Part shown: piece by piece, positions 16,258 through 24,129 of the stretch | Numbering within the stretch: the first letter of the stretch is position 1 | How the letters are laid out: each line of letters opens with the position of its first letter | NCBI GenBank assembly: GCA_964408175.1 | Contig: CAYOYL010000032.1 | Span: forward strand, 1 to 32,778 | Source of the DNA: JAFGKM01 sp964408175 | GTDB lineage: Bacteria; Ratteibacteria; UBA8468; B48-G9; JAFGKM01 | DNA: 32,778 nucleotides | Direction: 5' to 3' | Program-made: the position numbers and the translations under genes | The notes under the pieces: generated by a model | Told to the model about the DNA's origin: nothing | What the model saw: only the letters and a program-made list of their open reading frames with translations | The model's database searches: none

Positions 16258-17871
16258 ATGTCTGCTCTACAACTTTTTGATGTAAACGGCTGCATAGGAG
16301 AAGGTGCATACGGTATCGCGGATTTCCCTGAGGCATCTGACCTTATAAGACAGATGGACTATCTCGGTATAGACCGTTGTCTTGTATGGCATGTGCTGGC
16401 GCGTGACCTGGCCCCTGCGTACGGTAACAGAAAACTTCTTGAGATGATTTCAGAAAAGAAGGAGTTTTCAAAGAGGTTATTGCCGGCCTTTGTTATCACG
16501 CCCTCCAACTTTTATGAATACGGGGTGATGGACTTTTTGCAGGAGTCTTTCCGCAGACATGGTCTTAAGGCCTTGAGGATATTCCCCCGGACATCAAGGT
16601 TTGACATCCGTACGATTGAAAGGATTCTCGGGGAGGTCTCAAAGTTTGAACCGGTTGTCCTGTGGGATTTCAAGGACTCAAACGGTCCTGCTGACTGTAT
16701 GGGACTTGTGGAACTATCTGAGAAATTTCCTCAGGTAAGGTTTGTTCTTACAGGAGCGATGTGGGGACAGTTCAACAACGTTGTTGACATTATGTGGCGC
16801 TCAAAAAACGTTTTTACGGATATCTCATGGCTGCACATGCGCGATACAATTGAACTGCTCCGTGATGAGTTCGGAGCAGAGAGGATACTCTTCGGAACAG
16901 GTTTCAGGTCTCATTACGGGGCATCTATCGCCGCTTTGCAGCATGCCAGAATTACTGATTCAGAACGTTCTCTCATATCCTGCGGTAATGCCGGGCGGCT
17001 GCTGGGGATTACGCCTCTTTCTGAAAAGATTTCAAGTGAACCAGTCATCATAAATGATAAACCTGTTTGGAAGAGGTTTAGTGAAGGTTTCCCCGTTGAG
17101 GGTGTGGAGGTGATTGATGCGCATGCACACATAGCCCCGTCTACGAGAGGATGGATTTTAAGGGATGTAGAAATTGAAGACAATGTTTCAAACCTCATTT
17201 TACAGATGGATGCCTGCGGTGTGAGCAAGACTGTTGTGGCTCCCGAAAGCGGTCTTTTCTCAGAGCCGATATCCGGAAATCTGGAGGTGGAAAGGATTAT
17301 GCTTAAACACCTTGATAGATTTGCAGGCTACCTGGCTTTTAATCCGTGGTACAGTGACAGACTTGTCCCCGAACTTGACGGGTTCTTTTCAAGAGGTTTT
17401 TTTGTGGGACTTAAGATACTGGCATCATACTGGAGGGTCCCTGTTGAAGATAAAAGGTATGTGCCTGCATGGGAATATGCAAACAGGTACAGTCTCCCCA
17501 TACTTTTGCATACATGGGACGGTGTCTACGACTCTCCCGGGATGCTTAAGAATATCGTATCATTCTACCCTGACGCTAAGTTTCTTCTCGGCCATGCCGG
17601 CGGAGGCACGCAGGGAAGAGCCGAGGCTGTTGAACTTGCCAGGGAGAATGCAAACGTCTTTCTTGAGTTCTGCGGGAGTTTCACGACGCCGGCAGACTGG
17701 CTGGATACAATTAAAAGCGTCGGCATTGATAAGGTTATTTTCGGAAGCGACACAGGTGCACACGGTCTGGCATGGGAACTTGGTAGGTTCCTCTCTATCC
17801 CACTTCCTGATAAAGAACTCATCCCTGCAATGGGACAGAACTTCAAAAAGATTTTAAGCGGTAGGAATTAA
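16258..17871 (+). CDS. Tandem amidohydrolase_2 protein, N-terminal half catalytically degenerate
   Basis: 537 residues made of two amidohydrolase-type TIM-barrel halves. The C-terminal half (about 280-537) keeps the metal and catalytic set: H289-A-H291, K386 in GLKI, H418 in LLHTW, H446 in LGHAGG and D498 in FGSDT. The N-terminal half (about 1-262) has the same order of strands but with lost residues: N10-G-C12 in place of HxH, LRIFP in place of GLKI, VVLWDF in place of LLH, LTGAMWG in place of GHAGG, and FGTGF in place of FGSD. Amidohydrolase_2 members include decarboxylases, lactonases and uronate isomerase relatives; the substrate is not readable. There is no signal peptide. Strong ribosome site GGGAGGGG near 16244-16251. 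The stop overlaps that of the converging glycosidase by four bases. Confidence 0.85.
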   Translation: MSALQLFDVNGCIGEGAYGIADFPEASDLIRQMDYLGIDRCLVWHVLARDLAPAYGNRKLLEMISEKKEFSKRLLPAFVITPSNFYEYGVMDFLQESFRRHGLKALRIFPRTSRFDIRTIERILGEVSKFEPVVLWDFKDSNGPADCMGLVELSEKFPQVRFVLTGAMWGQFNNVVDIMWRSKNVFTDISWLHMRDTIELLRDEFGAERILFGTGFRSHYGASIAALQHARITDSERSLISCGNAGRLLGITPLSEKISSEPVIINDKPVWKRFSEGFPVEGVEVIDAHAHIAPSTRGWILRDVEIEDNVSNLILQMDACGVSKTVVAPESGLFSEPISGNLEVERIMLKHLDRFAGYLAFNPWYSDRLVPELDGFFSRGFFVGLKILASYWRVPVEDKRYVPAWEYANRYSLPILLHTWDGVYDSPGMLKNIVSFYPDAKFLLGHAGGGTQGRAEAVELARENANVFLEFCGSFTTPADWLDTIKSVGIDKVIFGSDTGAHGLAWELGRFLSIPLPDKELIPAMGQNFKKILSGRN

Positions 17872-20462
17872 AAATACAGTCTGATTGAACACCTTCCCTT
17901 AAACCCGGCAACCTCCACTGTCTCTGAATGAGGCTCATAACTGCCTCCTTCAACCTTTTTTGGTTTCTTTCCATCAGGATGGGGGATTCTGATCCTTATC
18001 TTTTCAGGCTTCCTTTTCGAGAGAGACTCAAAGGATGCTGTTATGGTCCTTTTATCACTCAGTTCTGAGACAGAAGCAAAAGATACCCTGCCGAAGTAAC
18101 TTGAGGCATTCTTTACCTCTATCCTTTTGCCGTCTTCAAACCACCTGCGTGGAACTGCCGGAAAGATGTTTATTGAACTGTCTTTTTCCATATAAAGCAT
18201 CCACCTTGTTTGCATTAAAAACCATGCCTCTTCATGTGTCTTGTGCTGACTGTGTCCAGAATAGTGTTCCCAGAAGGTATAGGTCTCTCTGTCCATAAGG
18301 CCTGTTAACTGATTATAGTAACACCTCAGGAAACTCTCTACCTCTCTTCTCTTGATGTGTGCAAGGTCATGCCGGCTGTAGTATGGCTGGCTGAGACATG
18401 CGTTGTCAAGGGTGACAGGGAACTGGTTGGTCTTAAGCATAAATGTGGTTCCTATCTCTTCGGGGGAGAGTACCTCACTAATTACCAGCCAGATGGGACC
18501 GGTAAGGCTGCTTCTGGAGGCAAATGCTTCGTGGCTGAACCATCTTCCTCCATCGGCGTAGAGTGTAATTCCTCCATTGTATTCAACCCATGGAGGCATC
18601 AGGGGTCCCCATGAACCGTCGCCGCATGGGACCACAGGAGCACGTGCCTGCGAATAGTAAAAACCGTATCTTATATCCCTGCGGTATTCCTCAACCTCTC
18701 TTTTCAGTCTTTTGGAGTATTCAGGCTCAATATCCTCTGTTACCTCTGATATCCTTTTCAGCCCTATGTAACTGCCGGCATTAAGAAAGAAAGAGTGGTA
18801 GTAGTCATCAGGGTCAGCAACCTTTCCGTCAACCATCCCGTAGTACCCTTTTTCCCTGTATTCCTCTTTTTTGTTCCGTTCCCGCCACTGCAGTATATAG
18901 TCCACCGCTCTCTTGATGTTGGGCATAACCTTTTTAAGCCATTTCTTATCGCGTGTATACCTGTAGTGTTCTCCAGCGGTCCATAACAGTGGGCCTGTTT
19001 CACTTTCATATCTTGCAAAGTTCTGGATGAACCCATTTTTGTACTGCCTTTCAAAGAAAAACTGTATTGAGCGTTCAGCCAGTCTGTGCCAGCCTGCAGA
19101 GTCAAAGTACTGGATAATCGGGGAACTCTCTGTACCGATGGGACTGTACCATCCTATTGTTGCGGCGACAGGGCCGTCAGGTTCTTTGCCATATGCCACA
19201 AGGTCGCAGTGCAGAAGTCCTGCCTTAACAGATTCATCTATTGGTTTTTCAGGCAGTCTGAAACCAGCCGCAGTTTTAATCTTCCCTTCCCAGTATCTCC
19301 TTGTGTACTGCAGGTGGTGGTCAAAATTAAGTTTCTGTAGTTCCATAGCTCTTTTTTCACTAATGGGTGAGTGAGGGACGAGCATTTCCAGAACAACTCT
19401 TTCCCCGGGCTGCACAAGTACAGATATCTCTTCATCATGGGACGGCTCTCCGTTCAGGCGGGTAACGGCAATCACCTCTTTGTCTATCAGGGTAAATCCT
19501 TTCCCGTTAAATCTGGTTTTATGGGTGTAAGGTGTCTTAAACCATGCATAACAGGGTACCTTTCCTGTATTTACTGCTTCCACCCGTGTTAAAAGAACCA
19601 CCTCTTCTTCTCTGTGGTGCATCTCTCTGTCAAGGAGTTTCTTTATTGCCTTTCTGTCCTCTTCTTTAAGCATGTTTCCACCTGAGTTTGCGTAGGCGGC
19701 AAGATAGTGTGAGCCTTTTACTGCTTCTTCCGTCAGGGGTTGCGTCTCAAGTGATGCAAATGCCGTTATTCTATAGTTCATAGACTGCTCTTTCTGCACA
19801 GCGCGTAAGATGGGCATATATCCGTCTTCCAGGTGTCTTTTTATATCCGTACGGCAGGAGGCCCCCTGTCCGATTACAAAAAGGATGTCGGAGTTCTGCA
19901 GTTTCTCATTACGGAAGGAATGATAGCATGGGACAATCCTGCCAAAGTATCCAACACTTTCTTGATAACCAAAACGGAATATCCTGATATCTCTTGAGAT
20001 GCCCAGCCAGGTGGGACAGTACTGGTCTCTGTTCTTCTTTGAGGCTGACTCAAAACTCTCTTCAGGTTCTGACGCAAACCTTGCAAAGTCCGAGAGTGCA
20101 TTTTTGTTTTTGATGTCCTGGCCTATCTTATCATATGGTCTTTTATCCTGACAGGTTGTGACGGCAACGCCATACTCAGGTATCCATATCGGATTGTCAG
20201 GATGAAGTGCATCGCGCAGGAAGAATGAAAATGGGTTTTTATCTGACAGAACCCGAACGATTGTGGCAAAGGCTCCAGTAGATACCTTTGCATCAGAGAT
20301 AGAAAGGGTCAGTGTTCCTTCTACCCCTGTAAATTCAAAGATGTCACTCTTTGCAGTCCCGTTGCCTTTAGATATTTTGATTGAAGACAGGTTTCCATAA
20401 ACGACCTCAATACTTCCTTTTTTTGGTGTCTCTTTCCACAAAACCTTTATTTTTTTGTCCAT
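17868..20462 (-). CDS. Cytoplasmic six-hairpin glycosidase-like protein
   Basis: 864 residues without a signal peptide. About 1-340 is a beta-sandwich-rich N-terminal part. About 390-740 is an (alpha/alpha)6 barrel typical of six-hairpin glycosidases: GWYSPIGTESSPIIQYFDSAGWHR, TGPLLWTAGEHYRYTRDKKWLKKV, MVDGKVADPDDYYHSFFLNAG, and TFWEHYSGHSQHKTHEEAW. About 745-864 is a C-terminal beta domain (INIFPAVPRRWFEDG). Acidic residues in SPIGTE, DPDD and YTFWEH are candidate catalytic groups, but no CAZy family can be assigned by eye. It probably acts on an imported oligosaccharide. The start ATG 20460-20462 has no visible Shine-Dalgarno; a TATAAT at 20469-20474 lies so close that a very short leader is possible. 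It converges with the amidohydrolase. Confidence 0.75.
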   Translation of the reverse strand: MDKKIKVLWKETPKKGSIEVVYGNLSSIKISKGNGTAKSDIFEFTGVEGTLTLSISDAKVSTGAFATIVRVLSDKNPFSFFLRDALHPDNPIWIPEYGVAVTTCQDKRPYDKIGQDIKNKNALSDFARFASEPEESFESASKKNRDQYCPTWLGISRDIRIFRFGYQESVGYFGRIVPCYHSFRNEKLQNSDILFVIGQGASCRTDIKRHLEDGYMPILRAVQKEQSMNYRITAFASLETQPLTEEAVKGSHYLAAYANSGGNMLKEEDRKAIKKLLDREMHHREEEVVLLTRVEAVNTGKVPCYAWFKTPYTHKTRFNGKGFTLIDKEVIAVTRLNGEPSHDEEISVLVQPGERVVLEMLVPHSPISEKRAMELQKLNFDHHLQYTRRYWEGKIKTAAGFRLPEKPIDESVKAGLLHCDLVAYGKEPDGPVAATIGWYSPIGTESSPIIQYFDSAGWHRLAERSIQFFFERQYKNGFIQNFARYESETGPLLWTAGEHYRYTRDKKWLKKVMPNIKRAVDYILQWRERNKKEEYREKGYYGMVDGKVADPDDYYHSFFLNAGSYIGLKRISEVTEDIEPEYSKRLKREVEEYRRDIRYGFYYSQARAPVVPCGDGSWGPLMPPWVEYNGGITLYADGGRWFSHEAFASRSSLTGPIWLVISEVLSPEEIGTTFMLKTNQFPVTLDNACLSQPYYSRHDLAHIKRREVESFLRCYYNQLTGLMDRETYTFWEHYSGHSQHKTHEEAWFLMQTRWMLYMEKDSSINIFPAVPRRWFEDGKRIEVKNASSYFGRVSFASVSELSDKRTITASFESLSKRKPEKIRIRIPHPDGKKPKKVEGGSYEPHSETVEVAGFKGRCSIRLYF

Positions 20463-20504
20463 TTTTTTATTATATTCTGAAAGAAAAACGCTGTTTTCTG
20501 ATTA

Positions 20505-20803
20505 CTATATCAGAGAATAGAGGGTTGTCTTTATCCATTCCTGCAACTTCCCGTAGTCTTCTTTATCCAGAAACGAACCCCTCTCTTAATCTCTGGATAC
20601 TTCCCCGCTGTCAAAAAGGTTTCTGACGGATAGAGGATATATATCTTTTTTTTCTCCTTAAAACTTCCATACTGCAGTACCCTTAAGATTATTTTTTCCA
20701 GTGGAGCGGTTTTCTTATGTTCCCACAGATACTTCTCCATTCCGCAGGGTATGGATGACTTTTCCTTGTAGGTCGGCTTGATGAGGTTTTGCATTACAGA
20801 CAT
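20505..20803 (-). pseudogene. Small protein gene, probably frameshifted near its 3' end
   Basis: The frame from ATG 20801-20803 codes 90 residues to TAA at 20531-20533 and reads like a real small protein: KYLWEHKKTAPLEKIILRVL, then KIYILYPSETF, then KYPEIKRGVRFWIKK. After FWIKK it ends in an unlikely TTGSCRNG tail. Shifting by one base at about 20555-20564, in an A-rich run (minus strand ATAAAGAAG), gives DYGKLQEWIKTTLYSLI and a stop at 20505-20507, a more natural ending. The LWE...ERVLxYG-type pattern weakly recalls the short DUF6922-like proteins found near AbiEii-type nucleotidyltransferases, but I cannot confirm this. A second ATG at residue 4 is also possible. Could be a decayed gene or a sequencing error. 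Confidence 0.45.
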
Positions 20804-20809
20804 AGCATT

Positions 20810-20838
20810 ATTTTAGCACCTTTCAACGAGAAAAACAA
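20810..20838 (-). promoter_or_regulatory. Promoter of the small minus-strand gene
   Basis: On the minus strand TTGTTT (20833-20838), a 17-base spacer and TAAAAT (20810-20815). The expected start at about 20803 coincides with the first ATG, implying a leaderless message or use of the internal ATG at residue 4. Confidence 0.4.
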
Positions 20839-20989
20839 GTGCAGCCGTGCTCTCCAATAATTTCTGATTAAGGTAGCCGCAGGCTTTTTTATCCCGGGTA
20901 TTTCCGGGAAGATTGCATAAACATGTCCTGTATCTAAAATTTTAACATATCAATCTTTTTCTTTAATCTCTTTCTTTCTGAGATTTGGG

Positions 20990-21035
20990 TTGACAAATGC
21001 TGCCTGCCTGCTAAAATAAACGGTCAAAGAGGAGG
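20990..21035 (+). promoter_or_regulatory. Promoter and ribosome site of the sugar kinase gene
   Basis: TTGACA (20990-20995), a 16-base spacer and TAAAAT (21012-21017), followed by the strong Shine-Dalgarno GAGGAGG (21029-21035), 8 bases before the ATG at 21044. The predicted leader is only about 20 bases long, leaving no room for a riboswitch or attenuator. Confidence 0.7.
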
Positions 21036-21043
21036 CTGAAGGT

Positions 21044-22135
21044 ATGAAAATCCTGACTTTTGGTGAAATTATGATGCGGATATCTCCTGAATCACATCTC
21101 CGCTTCAGACAATCTATGCCGGGAAAAGTAGACATAACTTTTGCCGGAGCAGAGGCAAACGTATGTGCTTCCCTTGCAATGCTCGGGGCGGAAGCACGCT
21201 ATCTGACTGCTCTACCGGACAATCAGATATCAGAGTGTGTGATAGCAACCCTTAAGGGATTGGGTATTGACACGGGCAGTATCCTGCTATTTAAAAAGGG
21301 GCGTCTGGGTATATACTTTGTGGAAACGGGGGCAAATCAGAGAAGTTCCAATGTTGTTTACGACAGGGAAGGCAGCAGTATCTCGTTAGCAGAACCGGGA
21401 GACTATGATTTTGACGGTGCAATGGCAGGGATGGACTGGCTGCACATTACAGGGATAACACCGGCGCTCAGCGAAAGTGCCTATCTCTCTGTGCTTCAGG
21501 CAGTACGCAAGGCGAAAGAGAGAAATATGAAGGTCTCCTGCGACTTAAATTTCCGCAAAAAACTCTGGCGCTGGAAGAAAGGCTATAAGCCTGAAGAACT
21601 TGCACGTGAGTGTATAGCCTCCATACTTCCATCTGTCAATCTGGTTATTGCCAATGAAGAGGATGCAAAGGACTGCCTGGGGATAGAGGCAAAAGGAACT
21701 TCTGTGGAGAAAGGGCAAATCAATGCATCTGCCTATGAATACGTTGCCAGAAAAATTATCATGCAGTTTCCGGATGTGGAGAAGGTTGCTTTTACACTGA
21801 GGGAAAACATCTCAGCCGATTATAACAGATGGGGTGGTATGTTGTTCAACAGGTCTGAGGACAGGGCGTACTTCGCACCGCTGAATGATGCGGGTGAATA
21901 CGCTCCTTATCACATAAGGGATATCGTTGACCGGGTGGGTGGCGGTGACTCTTTTTCCGCGGGGTTAATATACGCCCTGAACTCTGATGACCTTCAAAAG
22001 CCCGAAAAGGCTGTTGGATTTGCAACATCTGCAGGCTGTCTGAAACACTCCATAAAGGGTGACTTTAACTACGTAACCCGGCAGGAGATTGAATCTCTTC
22101 TAAAAGGGTCTGTTTCAGGTAGGGTGCGGAGATGA
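21044..22135 (+). CDS. PfkB-family sugar kinase, 2-keto-3-deoxygluconate kinase-like
   Basis: 363 residues of the ribokinase/PfkB fold. The N-terminal signature MKILTFGEIMMRISPE with FAGAEANVCASLAMLG (about 34-50) binds substrate; the C-terminal ATP and anion-hole motif DRVGGGDSFSAGLIYAL (from D296) contains the catalytic base D302. The GEIMMRI start and the VGGGDSF form (rather than VGAGD) are typical of 2-dehydro-3-deoxygluconokinase and related kinases, which feed keto-deoxy-sugar acids from uronate breakdown to a KDPG aldolase. Exact specificity is inference. It is preceded by its own promoter and is the only gene on its transcript, converging with the GH-like gene that stops at 22216. 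No aldolase is in the window. Confidence 0.85.
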   Translation: MKILTFGEIMMRISPESHLRFRQSMPGKVDITFAGAEANVCASLAMLGAEARYLTALPDNQISECVIATLKGLGIDTGSILLFKKGRLGIYFVETGANQRSSNVVYDREGSSISLAEPGDYDFDGAMAGMDWLHITGITPALSESAYLSVLQAVRKAKERNMKVSCDLNFRKKLWRWKKGYKPEELARECIASILPSVNLVIANEEDAKDCLGIEAKGTSVEKGQINASAYEYVARKIIMQFPDVEKVAFTLRENISADYNRWGGMLFNRSEDRAYFAPLNDAGEYAPYHIRDIVDRVGGGDSFSAGLIYALNSDDLQKPEKAVGFATSAGCLKHSIKGDFNYVTRQEIESLLKGSVSGRVRR

Positions 22136-22215
22136 ATCTGATACAGGTTGTGGTGAATAAAGATATAACAGGACAATAATGGCTGAACCATTTAATAATT
22201 CCCGTGTATTTAACC

Positions 22216-24048
22216 CTACCTTGCGGCTCTCTCCTGAGGGCTCTTGATGCTTGATTTACAACGCAGGGTCTTGATTTGTTTTTTGAGAAGTTTGATTTTA
22301 TAGTCAAGGTCTGACTCTGTTATGAAATTGGTATGTGCCTCCGCATGATAACCGAAGTCAGGATTTCTCTTTATGATATCCCTGTCTTTTTCTGTAATGG
22401 AAATCTCTTCCTGTAAAAGATTGTAAAGAAGTTTTTTTGTTCCGGGCAGACCTTTTCTATACTTCTTCAGCAGGGGGTAAAATTTAATGATGTTGACCGT
22501 ACTTCTTATCAACAGGGAAATATGTACTGCCATATCCATCTCTTTCTGGTATCTGTGGTCTTGTTGTTTTTTGGCTCCTTCTTCAAGTATCTCTATCCCC
22601 TTCTCCCATCCTGAGAGAAGTTTCCCGAAGGCCTTTACAGCAAACCCTGCTGTAAAAGGCGTGAGCCATGTTTTCAGATTATCTCCCACGAGAAGGTGTC
22701 CTTTCCTATCTTTGGGCAGGGGCAGCCATGAGGGTATCGCGGGGATTTCTTTTGCTGAAAGTTCAAAAGGATATGCAGTGGCATAGTTTATGGGTGCAGA
22801 GTAAAGGAACGGTATGCTGAAGGGATAGGTATTCCATGCAGAAGAAAACTGCCTCCATGCTTTTGTAATATATACAGATGCCTGTTCCCCGAACTCCTCA
22901 ACAGCAACCTCTTTTACTGCCTGTGCAGGTGTTAAGGAAGGGTTAACAGACATCTTCCCGATGACCTTGCTCATTACAGAGACATTGCCTCCGAATATCC
23001 AGCATCCAAGATAACCGTCCACGCCAAGTTTTTGCATCCTGTGTATCTTCTCTGCCATTATGTATGGGACGGGAATGTAAGGTACGGTCACAAGTTCATG
23101 CGTTGCTCCCATCTGCAGTTTTGCGGTTACCTGCATCCCGCGTTTTTTTGCAAGGTGAAAAAGTTTTTTGAATCTCGGCGAGGGTCCTGTATATGAATAA
23201 CTGTACTCATCTATATCCAGCCGTTTGTTCAGTACGTTTTTAAAACCGCCCCTTTCAAAATCTCCCTGCAGAATAACATCCTTCGGCAGAAGGCCGATAA
23301 GTTTTTTCTGCGGGTCAGGCTCAATGATGTACCAACTCCAGTTCCATGCAATAACCTTTGCTTTCGGACTGGCATCTTTTATCCCTCTGTTTATGAGCGT
23401 GATTATCTCTGCAACCACCTCTGAAGGCTCCCTCTTTGCGCACCTCTCACAATGGAAGGAATGTTTCGCCCAGTCTTTCATATTCTGGTCGGTAAATTTT
23501 TTCTGCCATCTGGGGAAGTGGGAATAGCAGTGGGTATGAAACTCACTTGCCGTTATCATAAAGACGCCTCCCAGTCCCGGTACGCTCTTAAACAGGTTGT
23601 AACTGCTCTCATAAAGGTAGTCTTTTACCCTTTGCGTACTTGAACAGAGAGCGAAGTATCTACCGCTGAACCCTCCTGCTGCCCGGAAAAGAGCAGGCTG
23701 TCCTTTCACATCTTCATTGTTCTTCCAGAAGAGGTCTTCTTCCCTGAATCCGCGGGGTTCACAAAAATAAAGAAAGACCTTCAGCCCGTATTTGGCAGCT
23801 TTCTCCACCATCTTTTTCAGGGCAGGAATCTGCTCTTTTCCCTTCTGTCCGAACTCAGGGAAGGCGTTACAGGGAACGATGTCGCGGAGTATGCAGTGCA
23901 GCCATACTGCATTGAACCCCTCTCTGGCCACCTCTTTCAGGTAACTGTCAGGATGGGTTTTTAGAGAATCTTCTATCTCCCTTCCGTAAAATTCGCTCCA
24001 CGGCGAGCGTATAATTCTGATATCAAAAGGCACTTGTTTTTTCCCCAT
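22216..24048 (-). CDS. TIM-barrel glycoside-hydrolase-like protein, family unassigned
   Basis: 610 residues, no signal peptide, so cytoplasmic. The first 400 residues read as a (beta/alpha)8 glycosidase-like barrel: YLKEVAREGFNAVWLHCILRD, KKMVEKAAKYGLKVFLYFCEPRG, LGGVFMITASEFHTHCYSH (a Glu at a plausible acid/base place), a C-x2-C pair in HCERCAKREPSEVV, KAKVIAWNWSWY, and KLGVDGYLGCWIFGG. The CxxC followed by a helix and a strand recalls the DUF4838/GH20-like relatives, but the family cannot be fixed by eye. The last 200 residues are helical. Start ATG 24046-24048 has CAGGAG at 24056-24061. Sits 77 bp downstream of the GH94-type gene but also has its own promoter at 24102-24129. Probably acts on sugars handled by its neighbours. 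Confidence 0.7.
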   Translation of the reverse strand: MGKKQVPFDIRIIRSPWSEFYGREIEDSLKTHPDSYLKEVAREGFNAVWLHCILRDIVPCNAFPEFGQKGKEQIPALKKMVEKAAKYGLKVFLYFCEPRGFREEDLFWKNNEDVKGQPALFRAAGGFSGRYFALCSSTQRVKDYLYESSYNLFKSVPGLGGVFMITASEFHTHCYSHFPRWQKKFTDQNMKDWAKHSFHCERCAKREPSEVVAEIITLINRGIKDASPKAKVIAWNWSWYIIEPDPQKKLIGLLPKDVILQGDFERGGFKNVLNKRLDIDEYSYSYTGPSPRFKKLFHLAKKRGMQVTAKLQMGATHELVTVPYIPVPYIMAEKIHRMQKLGVDGYLGCWIFGGNVSVMSKVIGKMSVNPSLTPAQAVKEVAVEEFGEQASVYITKAWRQFSSAWNTYPFSIPFLYSAPINYATAYPFELSAKEIPAIPSWLPLPKDRKGHLLVGDNLKTWLTPFTAGFAVKAFGKLLSGWEKGIEILEEGAKKQQDHRYQKEMDMAVHISLLIRSTVNIIKFYPLLKKYRKGLPGTKKLLYNLLQEEISITEKDRDIIKRNPDFGYHAEAHTNFITESDLDYKIKLLKKQIKTLRCKSSIKSPQERAAR

Positions 24049-24101
24049 TTTATGCTCCTGTAAAAAAACAGATTTTTTATTGTCCCAGTCTTCAACGGGT
24101 A

Positions 24102-24129
24102 ATTATAACATACAATCAGAGCAAATCAA
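24102..24129 (-). promoter_or_regulatory. Internal promoter for the 22216-24048 gene
   Basis: On the minus strand TTGATT (24124-24129), a 16-base spacer and a perfect TATAAT (24102-24107). The -35 box overlaps the stop codon of the upstream GH94-type gene. It allows separate expression of the downstream gene with a leader of about 45-50 bases, which contains a small CTGT-T7-ACAG-like hairpin. Confidence 0.6.

Larger units (their letters stand above)
20463..21043. other. Intergenic region with one small gene and two promoters
   Basis: This 581-bp spacer holds the small, probably frameshifted minus-strand gene at 20505-20803 with its promoter, and the promoter and ribosome site of the sugar kinase at its right end. 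A 16-bp dyad CTGAT-N6-ATCAG lies at 20498-20513, between the small gene and the glycosidase start, and could be an operator. Between 20839 and 20989 nothing stands out beyond short weak hairpins (AGCC-GCA-GGCT followed by T6 near 20873-20890, and CCCGG-N6-CCGGG near 20897). Confidence 0.6.
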
